A model generated the notes under the pieces. That model saw nothing but the letters and a program-made list of their open reading frames with translations, searched no databases and was not told the DNA's origin. The position numbers were made by a program, and so were the translations under genes. A stretch of DNA of 64,000 nucleotides, taken from positions 61,377 to 125,376 of the forward strand of contig QCFE01000003.1 of NCBI GenBank assembly GCA_003278425.1, given 5' to 3'. This DNA comes from Prochlorococcus sp. AG-363-B11. GTDB taxonomy: Bacteria > Cyanobacteriota > Cyanobacteriia > PCC-6307 > Cyanobiaceae. The first letter of the stretch is position 1, and each line of letters starts with the position of its first letter. Below, piece by piece: positions 39,758-47,908 of this stretch.

Positions 39758-40060
39758 ATGCTTTTAAAGACGTTAATTGTATTAGCTCCCATTCTCATTG
39801 CAGCAACATCTACAATCTTTTGGCTATCTTTTTGGGGAGTACTTAATTGGAACGAAGGTGCTCTACCTGGTGTCCCATTTCTAGAAAATTATCAAGACTG
39901 GGAAGATAGTGGAATAGTTCCTGACAACAGGCCAAAGGGAGGGTACCCAGTTTTTACGGTTAGGACTCTGGCTGTAAATGCATTAGGCATTCCAACTGTA
40001 TTCTTTCTAGGAGCAATATTTGCCATGCAATTCATCAGAAGAGGCTTCTTTAATGCATGA
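39758..40060 (+). CDS. Hypothetical two-helix membrane protein, 100 aa
   Basis: The product has an N-terminal membrane helix ([20 protein letters not shown], residues 6-25), a polar loop with [21 protein letters not shown] and RPKGGYPVF, and a second helix near residues 72-94. The tail is RRGFFNA. No family is recognised; the pattern resembles small photosynthetic-membrane proteins, but I do not claim that. The stop overlaps a second small ORF, so the two are probably co-expressed. Confidence 0.6.
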   Translation: MLLKTLIVLAPILIAATSTIFWLSFWGVLNWNEGALPGVPFLENYQDWEDSGIVPDNRPKGGYPVFTVRTLAVNALGIPTVFFLGAIFAMQFIRRGFFNA

Positions 40061-40175
40061 TAAAGAAAATTATCAATCAATAAAAGCAATTGATAATGTC
40101 ATTTTCTTTCTTATATCTATTTCTTCATTTTTGTGGATATCAGTTAACCTAACAGGGTTCTATCTATACAAGTGA
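40053..40175 (+). CDS. 40-aa single-helix membrane protein, overlapping its upstream neighbour
   Basis: Starting at ATG 40053 within the last codons of the preceding gene (ATGCATGA overlap), this encodes [20 protein letters not shown] followed by [20 protein letters not shown]. Residues 15-38 form one clear membrane helix. The 8-nt overlap suggests translational coupling. The protein is too short to assign to a family. Confidence 0.5.
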   Translation: MHDKENYQSIKAIDNVIFFLISISSFLWISVNLTGFYLYK

Positions 40176-40353
40176 CACATCATAGACTTATAGATTTGAG
40201 GCTAAGTTTAGAAGGAATTCAAAATAATATTATTACCTATTTCTGAACATAAGGCTACGTTTAATTGCACTAAATTATCTATTAAATAGAAAAATCTTTA
40301 ATTTAAAGCTTAAGATTAATTGAGATAATAAATGGCATATTTAACTTATAAAA

Positions 40354-40542
40354 ATGGAAGTATCAAGTTCCAACCCTGCACCATTCATTTTAATAGGAAT
40401 GACCCTAATGTTCCTATTTGGCTAAGTGGCTTATGGAATGTACAATTCATTTGGCCCAGGTGCTAATGGTTTAAAGGATTCAATTAATGAGCATGCACGT
40501 ATGCATGACTTATGGATTGCTCATACTCATGGAGGTAAATAA
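40354..40542 (+). pseudogene. Small membrane protein interrupted by an in-frame TAA
   Basis: The frame from ATG 40354 reads MEVSSSNPAPFILIGMTLMF, then LFG, a TAA (40423-40425), then VAYGMYNSFGPGANGLKDSI and NEHARMHDLWIAHTHGGK before the final stop. A membrane helix continuing into FGPGA-x-x-L-x-D-x-x-x-x-H strongly resembles the shape of PsbN-type proteins (helix then FGPPS--L-DPF--H). The second part could initiate at GTG 40426 or ATG 40435, but would lack most of the helix. Treating it as a broken gene is an inference; a sequencing error at the TAA is possible. Confidence 0.55.
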
Positions 40543-40717
40543 TAGGTACATAATAAATATTTATTTCTCAACTGAAATCAAAGCAAGCATAAGCGAATAT
40601 GGATTAAATCAATTGCAAAGTGAACTAAGAGATAGAAAGATGCCAGATTCACTTCCAAAAGGATGTGCTTTCAAGTTCAAGTACAGTCACCAGGCCAAGT
40701 CATTCGAGGATGAATAA
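40529..40717 (+). CDS. Hypothetical 62-aa protein
   Basis: From ATG 40529 the frame encodes MEVNNRYIINIYFSTEIKAS, then SEYGLNQLQSELRDRKMPDS and a basic, aromatic end. It overlaps the tail of the interrupted gene by 14 bp. The composition is plausible for a small soluble protein, but no family or strong Shine-Dalgarno sequence supports it. Confidence 0.35.
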   Translation: MEVNNRYIINIYFSTEIKASISEYGLNQLQSELRDRKMPDSLPKGCAFKFKYSHQAKSFEDE

Positions 40718-40724
40718 CCCCAGC

Positions 40725-40748
40725 CAATAGAAGTTGTTGATGTCTGAA
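40725..40748 (+). repeat. Dispersed 24-bp repeat, copy 1
   Basis: CAATAGAAGTTGTTGATGTC followed by TGAA. A second copy, identical at 21 of 24 positions, is at 42887-42910 in the same orientation. Confidence 0.6.
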
Positions 40749-40829
40749 AGTTGAAATCCATTTTCATGTCCGCTTTTAGTCTTCAAGCCTTCATTTGACT
40801 GAAAAATAAGGCCTTTAGCCTTTCACCCA

Positions 40830-40871
40830 ATTGCGACTATCCGCAAGGGATGGCAACTCTTGCAAATCTAG
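40830..40871 (+). pseudogene. Second recombinase-like N-terminal remnant
   Basis: The codons ATT GCG ACT ATC CGC AAG GGA TGG CAA then CTC TTG CAA ATC TAG encode (I)ATIRKGWQLLQI and a stop. This matches the M-ATIRRSGKGWQALI start at 38640, with the ATG changed to ATT, three residues missing and an early stop. The two share encoded residues more than nucleotides, which suggests related recombinase genes rather than a recent copy. Too short for certainty. Confidence 0.4.
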
Positions 40872-41150
40872 AAAAGAATGGCTTGGAGGTTTTCTCCATC
40901 TATCTAAGAGATTAGCAACCTAACAGAACTAGCAAGTTTTATTGCCTCTCTTGCTAAACAATTGCGATTACTCAGAATACAAGCACAAAGCTAGCGCTAC
41001 CCATCTAAAAAACTAAGAACTGATTAGAAAGAAGAAGTGCCAGGGAGTAAAGAAAAACATGAAAAATGGACTAAAAATAAATCGCAGGACATCCTAAAAA
41101 TTCTACTCCTCGCTTAATATTTCAATGAGCAATTCTGTATATCAGGCTAC

Positions 41151-41159
41151 TTTTCCACA
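41151..41159 (+). other. DnaA-box-like 9-mer
   Basis: TTTTCCACA, one base from the E. coli consensus TTATCCACA and the form reported for cyanobacteria. Isolated copy about 400 bp before a cluster of three. Confidence 0.3.
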
Positions 41160-41550
41160 AGGACTGATCATATCAGTTTGATTAGATTCCCTAGAAGAAG
41201 AAGAATGAAAACCTGCTAATTAATTTGAATCAAGACAGCTACATGCCTAGTCAGAAGAAACCCTCTCAAATAGTTTTTAGTACATCTTCCTCAGTTCAAA
41301 ACTACAAGAACAAAAGGTTGCCTAAATCTTGAGATAGCCTCACTTCAATGGCTCTAGAGAAATAATGACTCCGCAGAAGCAGCAGGCTCAGTACATAGGT
41401 ATTGCTAATTTGAAATTTTCAAAATTAAAGTCAATCTGCTTAATTTCGCCTTCTTATAGAATTTGATGAGACAAATAGAGATTCTTATATATATGATCAG
41501 AAATTTTAATCACTCAATTTCAGCCAATTTTTCCCTAACAAGCTAAAGCC

Positions 41551-41614
41551 TTTTCCACAAGTTCTCCACAGTTGCCATATTTTTTTTGTCTTCATCACTA
41601 GGGCATGTGGAGAA
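41551..41614. other. Cluster of DnaA-box-like sites
   Basis: TTTTCCACA at 41551 and TTCTCCACA at 41562 lie in direct orientation, and the inverted TGTGGAGAA at 41606 is an exact reverse complement of the second. The 64-bp cluster is intergenic and AT-rich, about 180 bp upstream of the DUF2811 pair. A binding role is only inferred. Confidence 0.35.
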
Positions 41615-41794
41615 GACAGGCTAAAGGCTCACGTTGCAATTAAAAAGTCACTTTTTATACAACAAAGTCTAATCCCTCTTGACATCGTTACAAGCCAAAG
41701 AGTCTCATATTGAGATCGGTTAAGATACGTGGTTCCTAAAAGTTTGACTGCATACCAAAAATATGAGCTACTAGTAATTCGTAGAGAGGATTGA

Positions 41795-42076
41795 ATGCAA
41801 AACCTGGCAAAAGAAATGATGGAAACTCTTAAGAGTGAGAAGACTCCAAATGCAACTAATGACGTTTCTCTAATAAGTTTCCTTGCAGAAGTTCCTCCTT
41901 CTATCAAGGAGGCTATGGAAACTTTTATTGATGATCATCCTAACTGGGATCAATACCGTTTAATTCAAGCCGCTCTATCAGGCTTTCTGATCCAAAATGG
42001 TGTCGACTCCAGACCAATCAACCGTCTTTACTTTCAAAATATGTTTTCTAAAAAAGGGTTTGGGAAAAGCCTATGA
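41795..42076 (+). CDS. DUF2811 family protein, first of a tandem pair
   Basis: This 93-aa protein contains SLISFLAEVPPSIKEAMETF, then DDHPNWDQYRLIQAALSGFL and IQNGVDSRPI. This is the pattern of DUF2811, a small cyanobacterial family of unknown function (AEVPE-x-x-x-x-x-M and HP-x-WDQ-x-x-x-x-x-AL). The second family member starts inside its stop (ATGA). An internal start would shorten the N-terminal 20 residues. The family assignment is from recall. Confidence 0.7.
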   Translation: MQNLAKEMMETLKSEKTPNATNDVSLISFLAEVPPSIKEAMETFIDDHPNWDQYRLIQAALSGFLIQNGVDSRPINRLYFQNMFSKKGFGKSL

Positions 42077-42291
42077 GTTTAGGAACAGAAGTGCCTGAGA
42101 TTCTTTTCCAGGAAATGAGAGAATTTATTTTGTCCAACACAACCTGGGATCAATCCAGTCTTCTTAGCTCAGCTCTAACAAAATCCTTAGAACGAAATTG
42201 CAAGACCTGGAAGTCAAATAAAAATTTATCTGATCCCTTTTCTTATCAGATAGATCATTCAATATATGTTGAGAAAAATCAGTTGAGGTAA
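42073..42291 (+). CDS. DUF2811-like protein, second of a tandem pair
   Basis: This 72-aa protein begins MSLGTEVPEILFQEMREFIL followed by TTWDQSSLLSSALTKSLERN, a diverged version of the preceding DUF2811 protein. Shared positions include EVP, the -EM-EFI- helix, and WDQ followed by AL. The four-base ATGA overlap indicates coupling. The C-terminal half is unlike the first copy. Either a tandem duplication that diverged or an ancient pair. Confidence 0.65.
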   Translation: MSLGTEVPEILFQEMREFILSNTTWDQSSLLSSALTKSLERNCKTWKSNKNLSDPFSYQIDHSIYVEKNQLR

Positions 42292-42352
42292 TTATTAACT
42301 CTCTTACGAACTCGATTAAGTAAATTGAGTTTAGTTTGAAAGGCTTTGTAAA

Positions 42353-42634
42353 TTGCCATTAAAAAATAAAAGCTCAAAGAAAGTTCCATGGGAGCTCACA
42401 ACAGAGGATAAAAACTTCCAAGAGCAACCTTGGAAATTAAAAAAAGGTAAATCCCAAATAATTATTCAAAAAGACAAGCACGATCGCAGTAATTTCCATT
42501 TAAAAAAGGATGACGAAAGAGTCCTTTCACTCCAAGAAGAACAAGCTCGAATGACTTACCATCAATTAATAGAATTTGGATATAAGCTTCAAAAAAAAAA
42601 AGCCGACTCAATAAAATTGGGGCAAAAGTTCTAA
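42353..42634 (+). CDS. Hypothetical charged protein, 93 aa
   Basis: A TTG start gives LPLKNKSSKKVPWELTTEDK and a lysine/glutamate-rich sequence ending in a helical EEQARMTYHQLIEFGYKLQK segment. No family is recognised. It follows the DUF2811 pair on the same strand by about 60 bp and may be part of the same unit. Confidence 0.5.
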   Translation: MPLKNKSSKKVPWELTTEDKNFQEQPWKLKKGKSQIIIQKDKHDRSNFHLKKDDERVLSLQEEQARMTYHQLIEFGYKLQKKKADSIKLGQKF

Positions 42635-43111
42635 AAGTTTAGTTGAAATCAGATTCCAGCACTCCCTAAAAGAGATTGATTATCTCTAACTAACTTGGCC
42701 TATATTTCCTGAGTATTAAGCAGCTAGCTGACTTGCAAAGACTTTTTAGCAATCCAATTCAAACAACCTTCTTCAAATCGAAGTATCTGAATGCTATAGC
42801 ACTCTCTTTCAAGAGATCAGTGAGTGAGCTTTAAGCCAGTGTCCTAATAAGTTTTTGTGAGCATCTTCAAAAGGACTAGTCTCAGACAATAGAAGTTATT
42901 GACATCTGAATAATGGGTATCTATACAGTTACGTCTGCCTTTACTGAATCACTCGTTCAATATATTATGACGCATCTGATCTGAAGTATAAAATAAATTA
43001 AAAAATATTCCAATAAGACACCTGATTAAGATAATTCAAAAATTAAACCAATCAACCTAAAAAGAAAATAAACAAGGCCTAAGTGTAGACTTAAAAAGCT
43101 ATTTTACATTA
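42635..43111. other. Intergenic region with repeat copy 2
   Basis: No gene is supported. It contains the second 24-bp repeat (42887-42910). GCATCTGATCTGA at 42972-42984 matches 12 of 13 bases of GCATCTGACCTGA at 38614-38626, just upstream of the first recombinase-like remnant. These echo the left end of the accessory region. Confidence 0.5.
42887..42910 (+). repeat. Dispersed 24-bp repeat, copy 2
   Basis: CAATAGAAGTTATTGACATC followed by TGAA; differs from the copy at 40725 at three positions. Confidence 0.6.
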
Positions 43112-43300
43112 ATGAAAACTTTTCTAGACTTAGCCAACAACGTTGAGAGGAACCTGAGAGGTCAAAGAAAACATTGGAATACATCATTAAGTATTACTCC
43201 CTCAATCATCGTAGCATTAAATATAGTTATTAAAAGATCAGCAATTGATCCATGTATTTATTTATTTAAACCGTTTTCAAATGAGCTAATCAAGGAATGA
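43112..43300 (+). CDS. Possible 62-aa hypothetical protein upstream of LptF/G gene
   Basis: The frame MKTFLDLANNVERNLRGQRK continues with a weakly hydrophobic stretch (SITPSIIVALNIVI) and ends in a TGA overlapped by the next gene's ATG (ATGA). The overlap is the main evidence. No Shine-Dalgarno sequence or family is seen, so it may be non-coding. Confidence 0.35.
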   Translation: MKTFLDLANNVERNLRGQRKHWNTSLSITPSIIVALNIVIKRSAIDPCIYLFKPFSNELIKE

Positions 43301-44463
43301 TTAATAATAAATTAAAAATATTTTCTTTAGTTAATAAGCTTCTAAAGAAAATAATTAAAATTATACCATTACTGGACAGATGGTTAATCTCTGAGATTTT
43401 GCCTCCACTAATATTTGCAGCATCCTCATTCATAGTACTTTGCTTATCTTTTGGTGAATTACTATATTTAATTCATATGGTCATAAGCTCCCCTTTACCA
43501 TGGACAATAGCTATTGAAGTTTTATTGTTAAAGCTTCCTGGGTATCTAACCATAGCTTTACCTATGGCCACATTACTTGGATGTCTACTTGCATTCTCTA
43601 AGCTTAATCATAATAGCGAGGTGAAAGCACTAACAAGTTTAGGTATTAGTTATAGAAGAATACTTTTATCGGCTATATCTATTGGTCTACTAATGTCTTT
43701 AATTACATTTAGCTTCAGTAATTATATTGCACCAAACTCAAATTTAAAATCTGAGTCAGCCTTTAGAAGAGGGCTCGGTAGATCGTCAGATATTTCTTAC
43801 AAGAAAGATATAATTTACAGTCAGTTCGATCGTGAGAGGAATTTAGAGACACTATTTTATGCAAAAGAGTATAAAGACAATGCAATGCATGACCTCACAT
43901 TAGTTGATTATGAAAATGGTAATCAAAACAGATTGATTATAGCCAAAGAAGGTAAATGGGTTAAGGAAAAGGAAAGTTGGCTATTGATTAATGGGAGTAT
44001 GTTTCTTCTTAACAAAGACCAAACTTCATCAAAAGAAAATTTCTCAGAATATTCTTATAATTTAAGCTATGGACCTTTCATGGTTGCACAAATACCAAGT
44101 AATTCCAATAATATGAGTTTAACCCAAGCTTACAATGCATTAAAGCTCTACAATTTATCAGGTAACCTTAAAGAAGAGAATAGATTAAAGGTAAGGATTC
44201 AGGAGAAATTTACAGTTCCTTTGTCTTGCTTAGTCTTCTCAATAATAGGAAGTACATTAGCTATTAGGAAAGCAAAAACAAGTGGGAGTGGGCAATCATT
44301 AGCATTTGGCATGAGTATTATTTTGATACTTACTTACTATACGGTTTCATTTCTATTTAGTTCGCTTGGAGTCTCAGGTACTTTGCACCCTTTTATTGCA
44401 GCATGGACACCGGTTGGAATATTTCTAGTTGGCAGTGAATACTTAATCCGTCAATCTTCTTAG
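43297..44463 (+). CDS. LptF/LptG (YjgP/YjgQ) family permease
   Basis: This 388-aa inner-membrane component of the lipopolysaccharide export ABC system has three N-terminal helices (LLDRWLISEILPPLIFAASS onward), a periplasmic beta-jellyroll-like domain (about 145-290) and three C-terminal helices. The LPGYLTIALPMATLLGCLLA segment and the FTVPLSCLVFSIIGSTLAIR block are family hallmarks. Cyanobacteria often have one such gene. No LptB is adjacent. Confidence 0.88.
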   Translation: MINNKLKIFSLVNKLLKKIIKIIPLLDRWLISEILPPLIFAASSFIVLCLSFGELLYLIHMVISSPLPWTIAIEVLLLKLPGYLTIALPMATLLGCLLAFSKLNHNSEVKALTSLGISYRRILLSAISIGLLMSLITFSFSNYIAPNSNLKSESAFRRGLGRSSDISYKKDIIYSQFDRERNLETLFYAKEYKDNAMHDLTLVDYENGNQNRLIIAKEGKWVKEKESWLLINGSMFLLNKDQTSSKENFSEYSYNLSYGPFMVAQIPSNSNNMSLTQAYNALKLYNLSGNLKEENRLKVRIQEKFTVPLSCLVFSIIGSTLAIRKAKTSGSGQSLAFGMSIILILTYYTVSFLFSSLGVSGTLHPFIAAWTPVGIFLVGSEYLIRQSS

Positions 44464-44692
44464 TCATTACAAGTCTTTAAACAAGAAATTATCACTGCAA
44501 GTCAAAATTTCTTTAAAACTATTCCTGCTAATTATGCAAATCCATTATCAAGTCATACTTTGGATCTTCACAAGGTGCATATTTGAATTGTAAGAACTTG
44601 GGTATTTGGTCACACCTTCCTCATCGCTTCAAGTCCTTGCTATGACTAGCTTAATCAGATAGGTTTGTATCAAAGTAGCTTATTAAAAGTCA

Positions 44693-44869
44693 ATGGCATC
44701 TACATCCACGAAGTCAAAATATCAATGTAAGGACTGTGTATACGCATACGATCCATTAAAAGGTGATCCTTCTCAAGGTGTCCCTCCTGGCACACTATTC
44801 GAAGACTTGCCAAGCTCATGGCTTTGCCCAATTTGCAAAGCAAGTAAAAAGAGATTCAAGCCCCTATAA
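44693..44869 (+). CDS. Rubredoxin
   Basis: This 58-aa protein carries two CxxC iron-binding motifs, CKDC (cysteines 12 and 15) and CPIC (45 and 48). They are joined by the rubredoxin-typical YAYDPLKGDPSQGVPPGTLF, DLPSSWLCP stretch. It has no membrane anchor, unlike RubA of photosystem assembly. Rubredoxins are one-electron carriers in the cytosol. There is no strong Shine-Dalgarno sequence; the ATG is the only sensible start. It lies alone between the LptF/G gene and the TVP38-like gene. Confidence 0.9.
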   Translation: MASTSTKSKYQCKDCVYAYDPLKGDPSQGVPPGTLFEDLPSSWLCPICKASKKRFKPL

Positions 44870-44985
44870 GTTGATAAGTTAAAGAGTTAAAAGATCAATT
44901 ATCAAAGATCCCATCAATATCTTAAAAATTAGAAAACTATTTTTTCTTAATTAATCTAGGTATAATTATGATATTTTCCAAGGAA

Positions 44986-45771
44986 CTAAGCTCTATAAGT
45001 TCTCTTAAGGAATTGAGTTAATATTCCAATTCCAAATATTGCAAGAATAGTTGCTATGAATATTATTAAATAATGCCCTTTAAGAGCCTGAACTTCACCA
45101 TTTAATAACTGGCTAATGGTAACTCCTTTAAGTCCCCTTAGGGTATAACCACCAGCCACAAACGGGATATCTGAGATTACAATGCTTATTATCAAAGCTG
45201 GTATAAATTTCTTCCAAGATACCTTTGTTAGGCCAACTGCATAACATACAAAATCAAAGAATTGTGTCATCAAAAAGCCTGTCATTAAAAAAATATTGCT
45301 CTCTAAATACCTTTGACTTATATTTTCAACTCTTAGCATTTGCCTTGGCCCTAAAAGTCTTTTAACGAATTTCCTCCCAAATCTTCTTGATAAGAAAAAA
45401 GAAGAGGAGCAAGATATTAAGTCAGCTAAGAAAATCAAGATCAATCCAGTTTTAACTCCATAAATGTAACCTGCAATTACAGAGCAATAAGTACCTGGTA
45501 TAACTGGTATAACGATGCTAATACTTCTTAATATGAATATCAAAAAAGCTGCAGAAAAGGCTTTGCTTCCTATAATACTTTTAGACTCATCGAATAAGTT
45601 ATTAATCATATCAATAGTAAAAAATTTATTGATAGTAACTAGAAAAAAAATTAAACAAGCAGCTAATAGATATTTTGAAGCCGCTTTAATATCTCGAGCA
45701 ACTTTCATAAGTAAATTGGAGCAAGTTTTGATTTTGCACCTTTTCTTTCCAGTAGTCAAGCTTATGATCAA
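44986..45771 (-). CDS. TVP38/TMEM64 (VTT domain) membrane protein
   Basis: A 261-aa polytopic protein of the VTT/DedA-like superfamily. The core is VIPVIPGTYCSVIAGYIYGV, SCSSSFFLSRRFGRKFVKRL, FDFVCYAVGLTKVSWKKF and FVAGGYTLRG, with six or so helices. Members are lipid scramblases or ion-linked membrane-maintenance proteins; the role here is unknown. The ATG at 45708 (MKVARDIKAASKYLL) is an alternative start without the basic N-terminal 21 residues. Confidence 0.8.
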   Translation of the reverse strand: MIISLTTGKKRCKIKTCSNLLMKVARDIKAASKYLLAACLIFFLVTINKFFTIDMINNLFDESKSIIGSKAFSAAFLIFILRSISIVIPVIPGTYCSVIAGYIYGVKTGLILIFLADLISCSSSFFLSRRFGRKFVKRLLGPRQMLRVENISQRYLESNIFLMTGFLMTQFFDFVCYAVGLTKVSWKKFIPALIISIVISDIPFVAGGYTLRGLKGVTISQLLNGEVQALKGHYLIIFIATILAIFGIGILTQFLKRTYRA

Positions 45772-46052
45772 AAGTTTTTGTAAACTTAAATGGAGCTTCC
45801 TATTATAAATTCAAAGAGATTTGATGTATCTTTTATCATTCTAAGACCTGCTCAACAATTCTACTAATTTTCAGGCTGAAAGCTAATCACTACAGACCTA
45901 TATTTAGGCTAAATTAAGGAAGCAAGACAAAGCGTGAGCATTCTTTCAATAATTTTTCGAATCCCATATTTTATGAGAATTTTAATAGTATAAGCACGTG
46001 AAGTCTCTTTTTCTAAAAGCAACATGAGTTTAAAAAACGAATTACATTTAAG

Positions 46053-47324
46053 TTGCCAATAAGGATCGAGATCCAATTGGAAGAATTATTTAATTTGATA
46101 GTAGTTGGGGGTGGTGCCTCAGGTTTTATGGCTGCAATTACAGCTGCTGAAGAAGGTAGTACTTCAATTGCTGTACTAGAGCAAACGACAAAAATGCTTG
46201 AGAAAGTTCGCATCAGTGGTGGAGGAAGGTGCAATGTTACAAATGCATGCTGGGAAACACGAGAGCTTGCATCAAACTACCCTCGAGGGAGCAAAGCTTT
46301 ATTAGGCGCATTTAGTCGTTTCTCTACTGGAGACGCAATGGATTGGTTTCAAAAAAGAGGGTTAGAGTTAAAGATTGAAGAAGATGGAAGAATTTTTCCT
46401 AAATCAAATTCTTCCAACGAAGTCATCAAATGCCTAGAAGAAACTGCTAATTCTTTAGGAGTTCAATGCTTAAAAGCATTAAAGGTCAAAACGATTAAAA
46501 AGCTTAACAATGAAACTTTTAAACTAGAGTGTCAAAATAACAAAGTTTTTCTTGCTAAGAGAGTTTTAATCGCTACAGGTGGAAGCCTAGCTGGAAAAAC
46601 AATTGCCCATGATCTTGGTCATCAATTAATCAAGGCAGTTCCATCTTTGTTCACTTTTAAGATAAATGCACCATGGTTGACATCATGTTCTGGTATTTCA
46701 GTTGACAGAGTAAATCTAAAATTAATTGCTAATAATAAACAGTTTAAGCAATTTGGTCGTATTTTAATTACACATTGGGGTCTAAGTGGTCCTGCTATAT
46801 TAAAGCTATCTGCATTTGCTGCACGCGATTTAAATCTAGACAATTACAAGTCTAATTTATTTCTTAATTGGGTTAACAATGAATTTGAAAATGTCAAAAA
46901 TATCTTAGAGTATTATAGATCTAATTTTCCAAATAATAGTATAAAAAAGCACTATCCTTTTAATAGTCTTCCTAGACGGTTATGGATTTCTTTTTTAGAT
47001 AATGTTGATATAGAGCCTGACTCAAAGTGGTCAAGCTTATCGAACTCAAAGAAAGAGTACTTGAGCAGAGTCTTAACCAAAAACCATCACTTAATAATAG
47101 GCAAAGGTCCCTTTGGCGAAGAATTTGTAACCGCTGGAGGTATAAATCTCAAGGAAATCGATTTTAAGTCAATGGAGAGTCGTATTTGTAAAGGACTTTA
47201 TTTCGCAGGGGAAATATTGGACATTGATGGTGTCACTGGTGGGTTTAATTTCCAAAACTGTTGGACAAGTGGCTGGATTGCAGGGAGAGCAATTGCTCAT
47301 AGCGAGAAACCCAATCAAGGATAG
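46053..47324 (+). CDS. BaiN/HI0933 family flavoprotein (NAD(P)/FAD-dependent oxidoreductase)
   Basis: This 423-aa FAD protein has the N-terminal LIVVGGGASGFMAAITAAE Rossmann motif, the family-specific RISGGGRCNVTNACWE and a C-terminal GEILDIDGVTGGFNFQNCWT, SGWIAGRAIAH. The family includes YhiN and BaiN; its physiological substrate in cyanobacteria is unknown. A TTG start at 46053 is used; an internal TTG seven residues on would also work. Confidence 0.88.
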   Translation: MPIRIEIQLEELFNLIVVGGGASGFMAAITAAEEGSTSIAVLEQTTKMLEKVRISGGGRCNVTNACWETRELASNYPRGSKALLGAFSRFSTGDAMDWFQKRGLELKIEEDGRIFPKSNSSNEVIKCLEETANSLGVQCLKALKVKTIKKLNNETFKLECQNNKVFLAKRVLIATGGSLAGKTIAHDLGHQLIKAVPSLFTFKINAPWLTSCSGISVDRVNLKLIANNKQFKQFGRILITHWGLSGPAILKLSAFAARDLNLDNYKSNLFLNWVNNEFENVKNILEYYRSNFPNNSIKKHYPFNSLPRRLWISFLDNVDIEPDSKWSSLSNSKKEYLSRVLTKNHHLIIGKGPFGEEFVTAGGINLKEIDFKSMESRICKGLYFAGEILDIDGVTGGFNFQNCWTSGWIAGRAIAHSEKPNQG

Positions 47325-47444
47325 CTTCCTTAATGACATTAAATTAATTTTAAGCAACGAATATCAACCACTAATGCAAGAAGTAGTGCAAGAGATTAAT
47401 TTAAAGTATTCTTCTAAATGAACTTAATCTAAGAAAGATTCCTA

Positions 47445-47834
47445 ATGAGCGAGCACCAATATCTTATTGCTCTTGCATTAATTGATCAAGAAGGCAAAAG
47501 ATTCATGCCTTTAGGTGGAAAGTCAATTGGCAAATCTATCGATCTAAGTAGCAACAAAGACTTAACTGCTAAAAGTCTTGTTGCAGAATTACTCCTCAGA
47601 GTCTTTCAAAAAAGTGAATCGGGATCAGTAAGAAGAGGCAATGGAGATCAAAGTCTTCTTATAATTCAGTTGCCGATGGAATCAATGCAAGAAAAAATCC
47701 CCTTAATTAAATCCCAATGGATCAATTCAGGAGATAGCAAAAAACTTCTTGGTGACCTTCAAGTCATTTGCAATGATATTTGGAGTGTAATCTTCAATAG
47801 AGAAAATGGAATGCATTTTTCTAAAGTAACCTAG
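47445..47834 (+). CDS. Hypothetical soluble protein, 129 aa
   Basis: From ATG 47445 the protein MSEHQYLIALALIDQEGKRF has an alpha/beta pattern with no membrane segment. It includes SLVAELLLRVFQKSESGSVR and an ordered C-terminus (DLQVICNDIWSVIFNRENG). It precedes rpsU on the same strand by 74 bp. No family is recognised. Confidence 0.6.
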   Translation: MSEHQYLIALALIDQEGKRFMPLGGKSIGKSIDLSSNKDLTAKSLVAELLLRVFQKSESGSVRRGNGDQSLLIIQLPMESMQEKIPLIKSQWINSGDSKKLLGDLQVICNDIWSVIFNRENGMHFSKVT

Positions 47835-47908
47835 AAAAACCTTTCGGAAAAAAATCCCCCTTACATTCCTACTGATAGAATAACCGTCTTTAGTTTAAGA
47901 ATTTTCTT

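Larger units (their letters stand above)
40749..41794. other. Low-coding accessory region between small genes
   Basis: Over 1 kb without a supported gene. It holds a recombinase-like remnant (40830-40871), four DnaA-box-like 9-mers (41151-41614), and several very short frames, such as a GTG-started 26-codon one near 41038 beginning V-PGSKEKHEKWTKNKSQ, that I cannot verify. The composition is AT-rich with many stops, as expected for a decayed insertion. Confidence 0.5.

Noticed and set aside
41038-41120. GTG-started 26-codon frame V-PGSKEKHEKWTKNKSQ
   Set aside because: A purine-rich stretch lies upstream, but the length and lack of family support do not allow a call.
40800-43100. CRISPR array
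   Set aside because: The repeated strings are only two copies each and far apart; there is no regular spacing and no cas gene.
38500-43300. Right-end duplicate of the tRNA-Thr 3' part
   Set aside because: I scanned for GGTTCAAGTCCCGACGAGGG-like copies downstream and saw none in the window, so I do not call an attachment-site pair.
47224-47421. 65-codon frame overlapping the end of the BaiN-like gene
   Set aside because: It starts inside a well-conserved gene in another frame. The tail beyond 47324 looks somewhat protein-like, but there is no start codon or Shine-Dalgarno sequence to support a separate gene.
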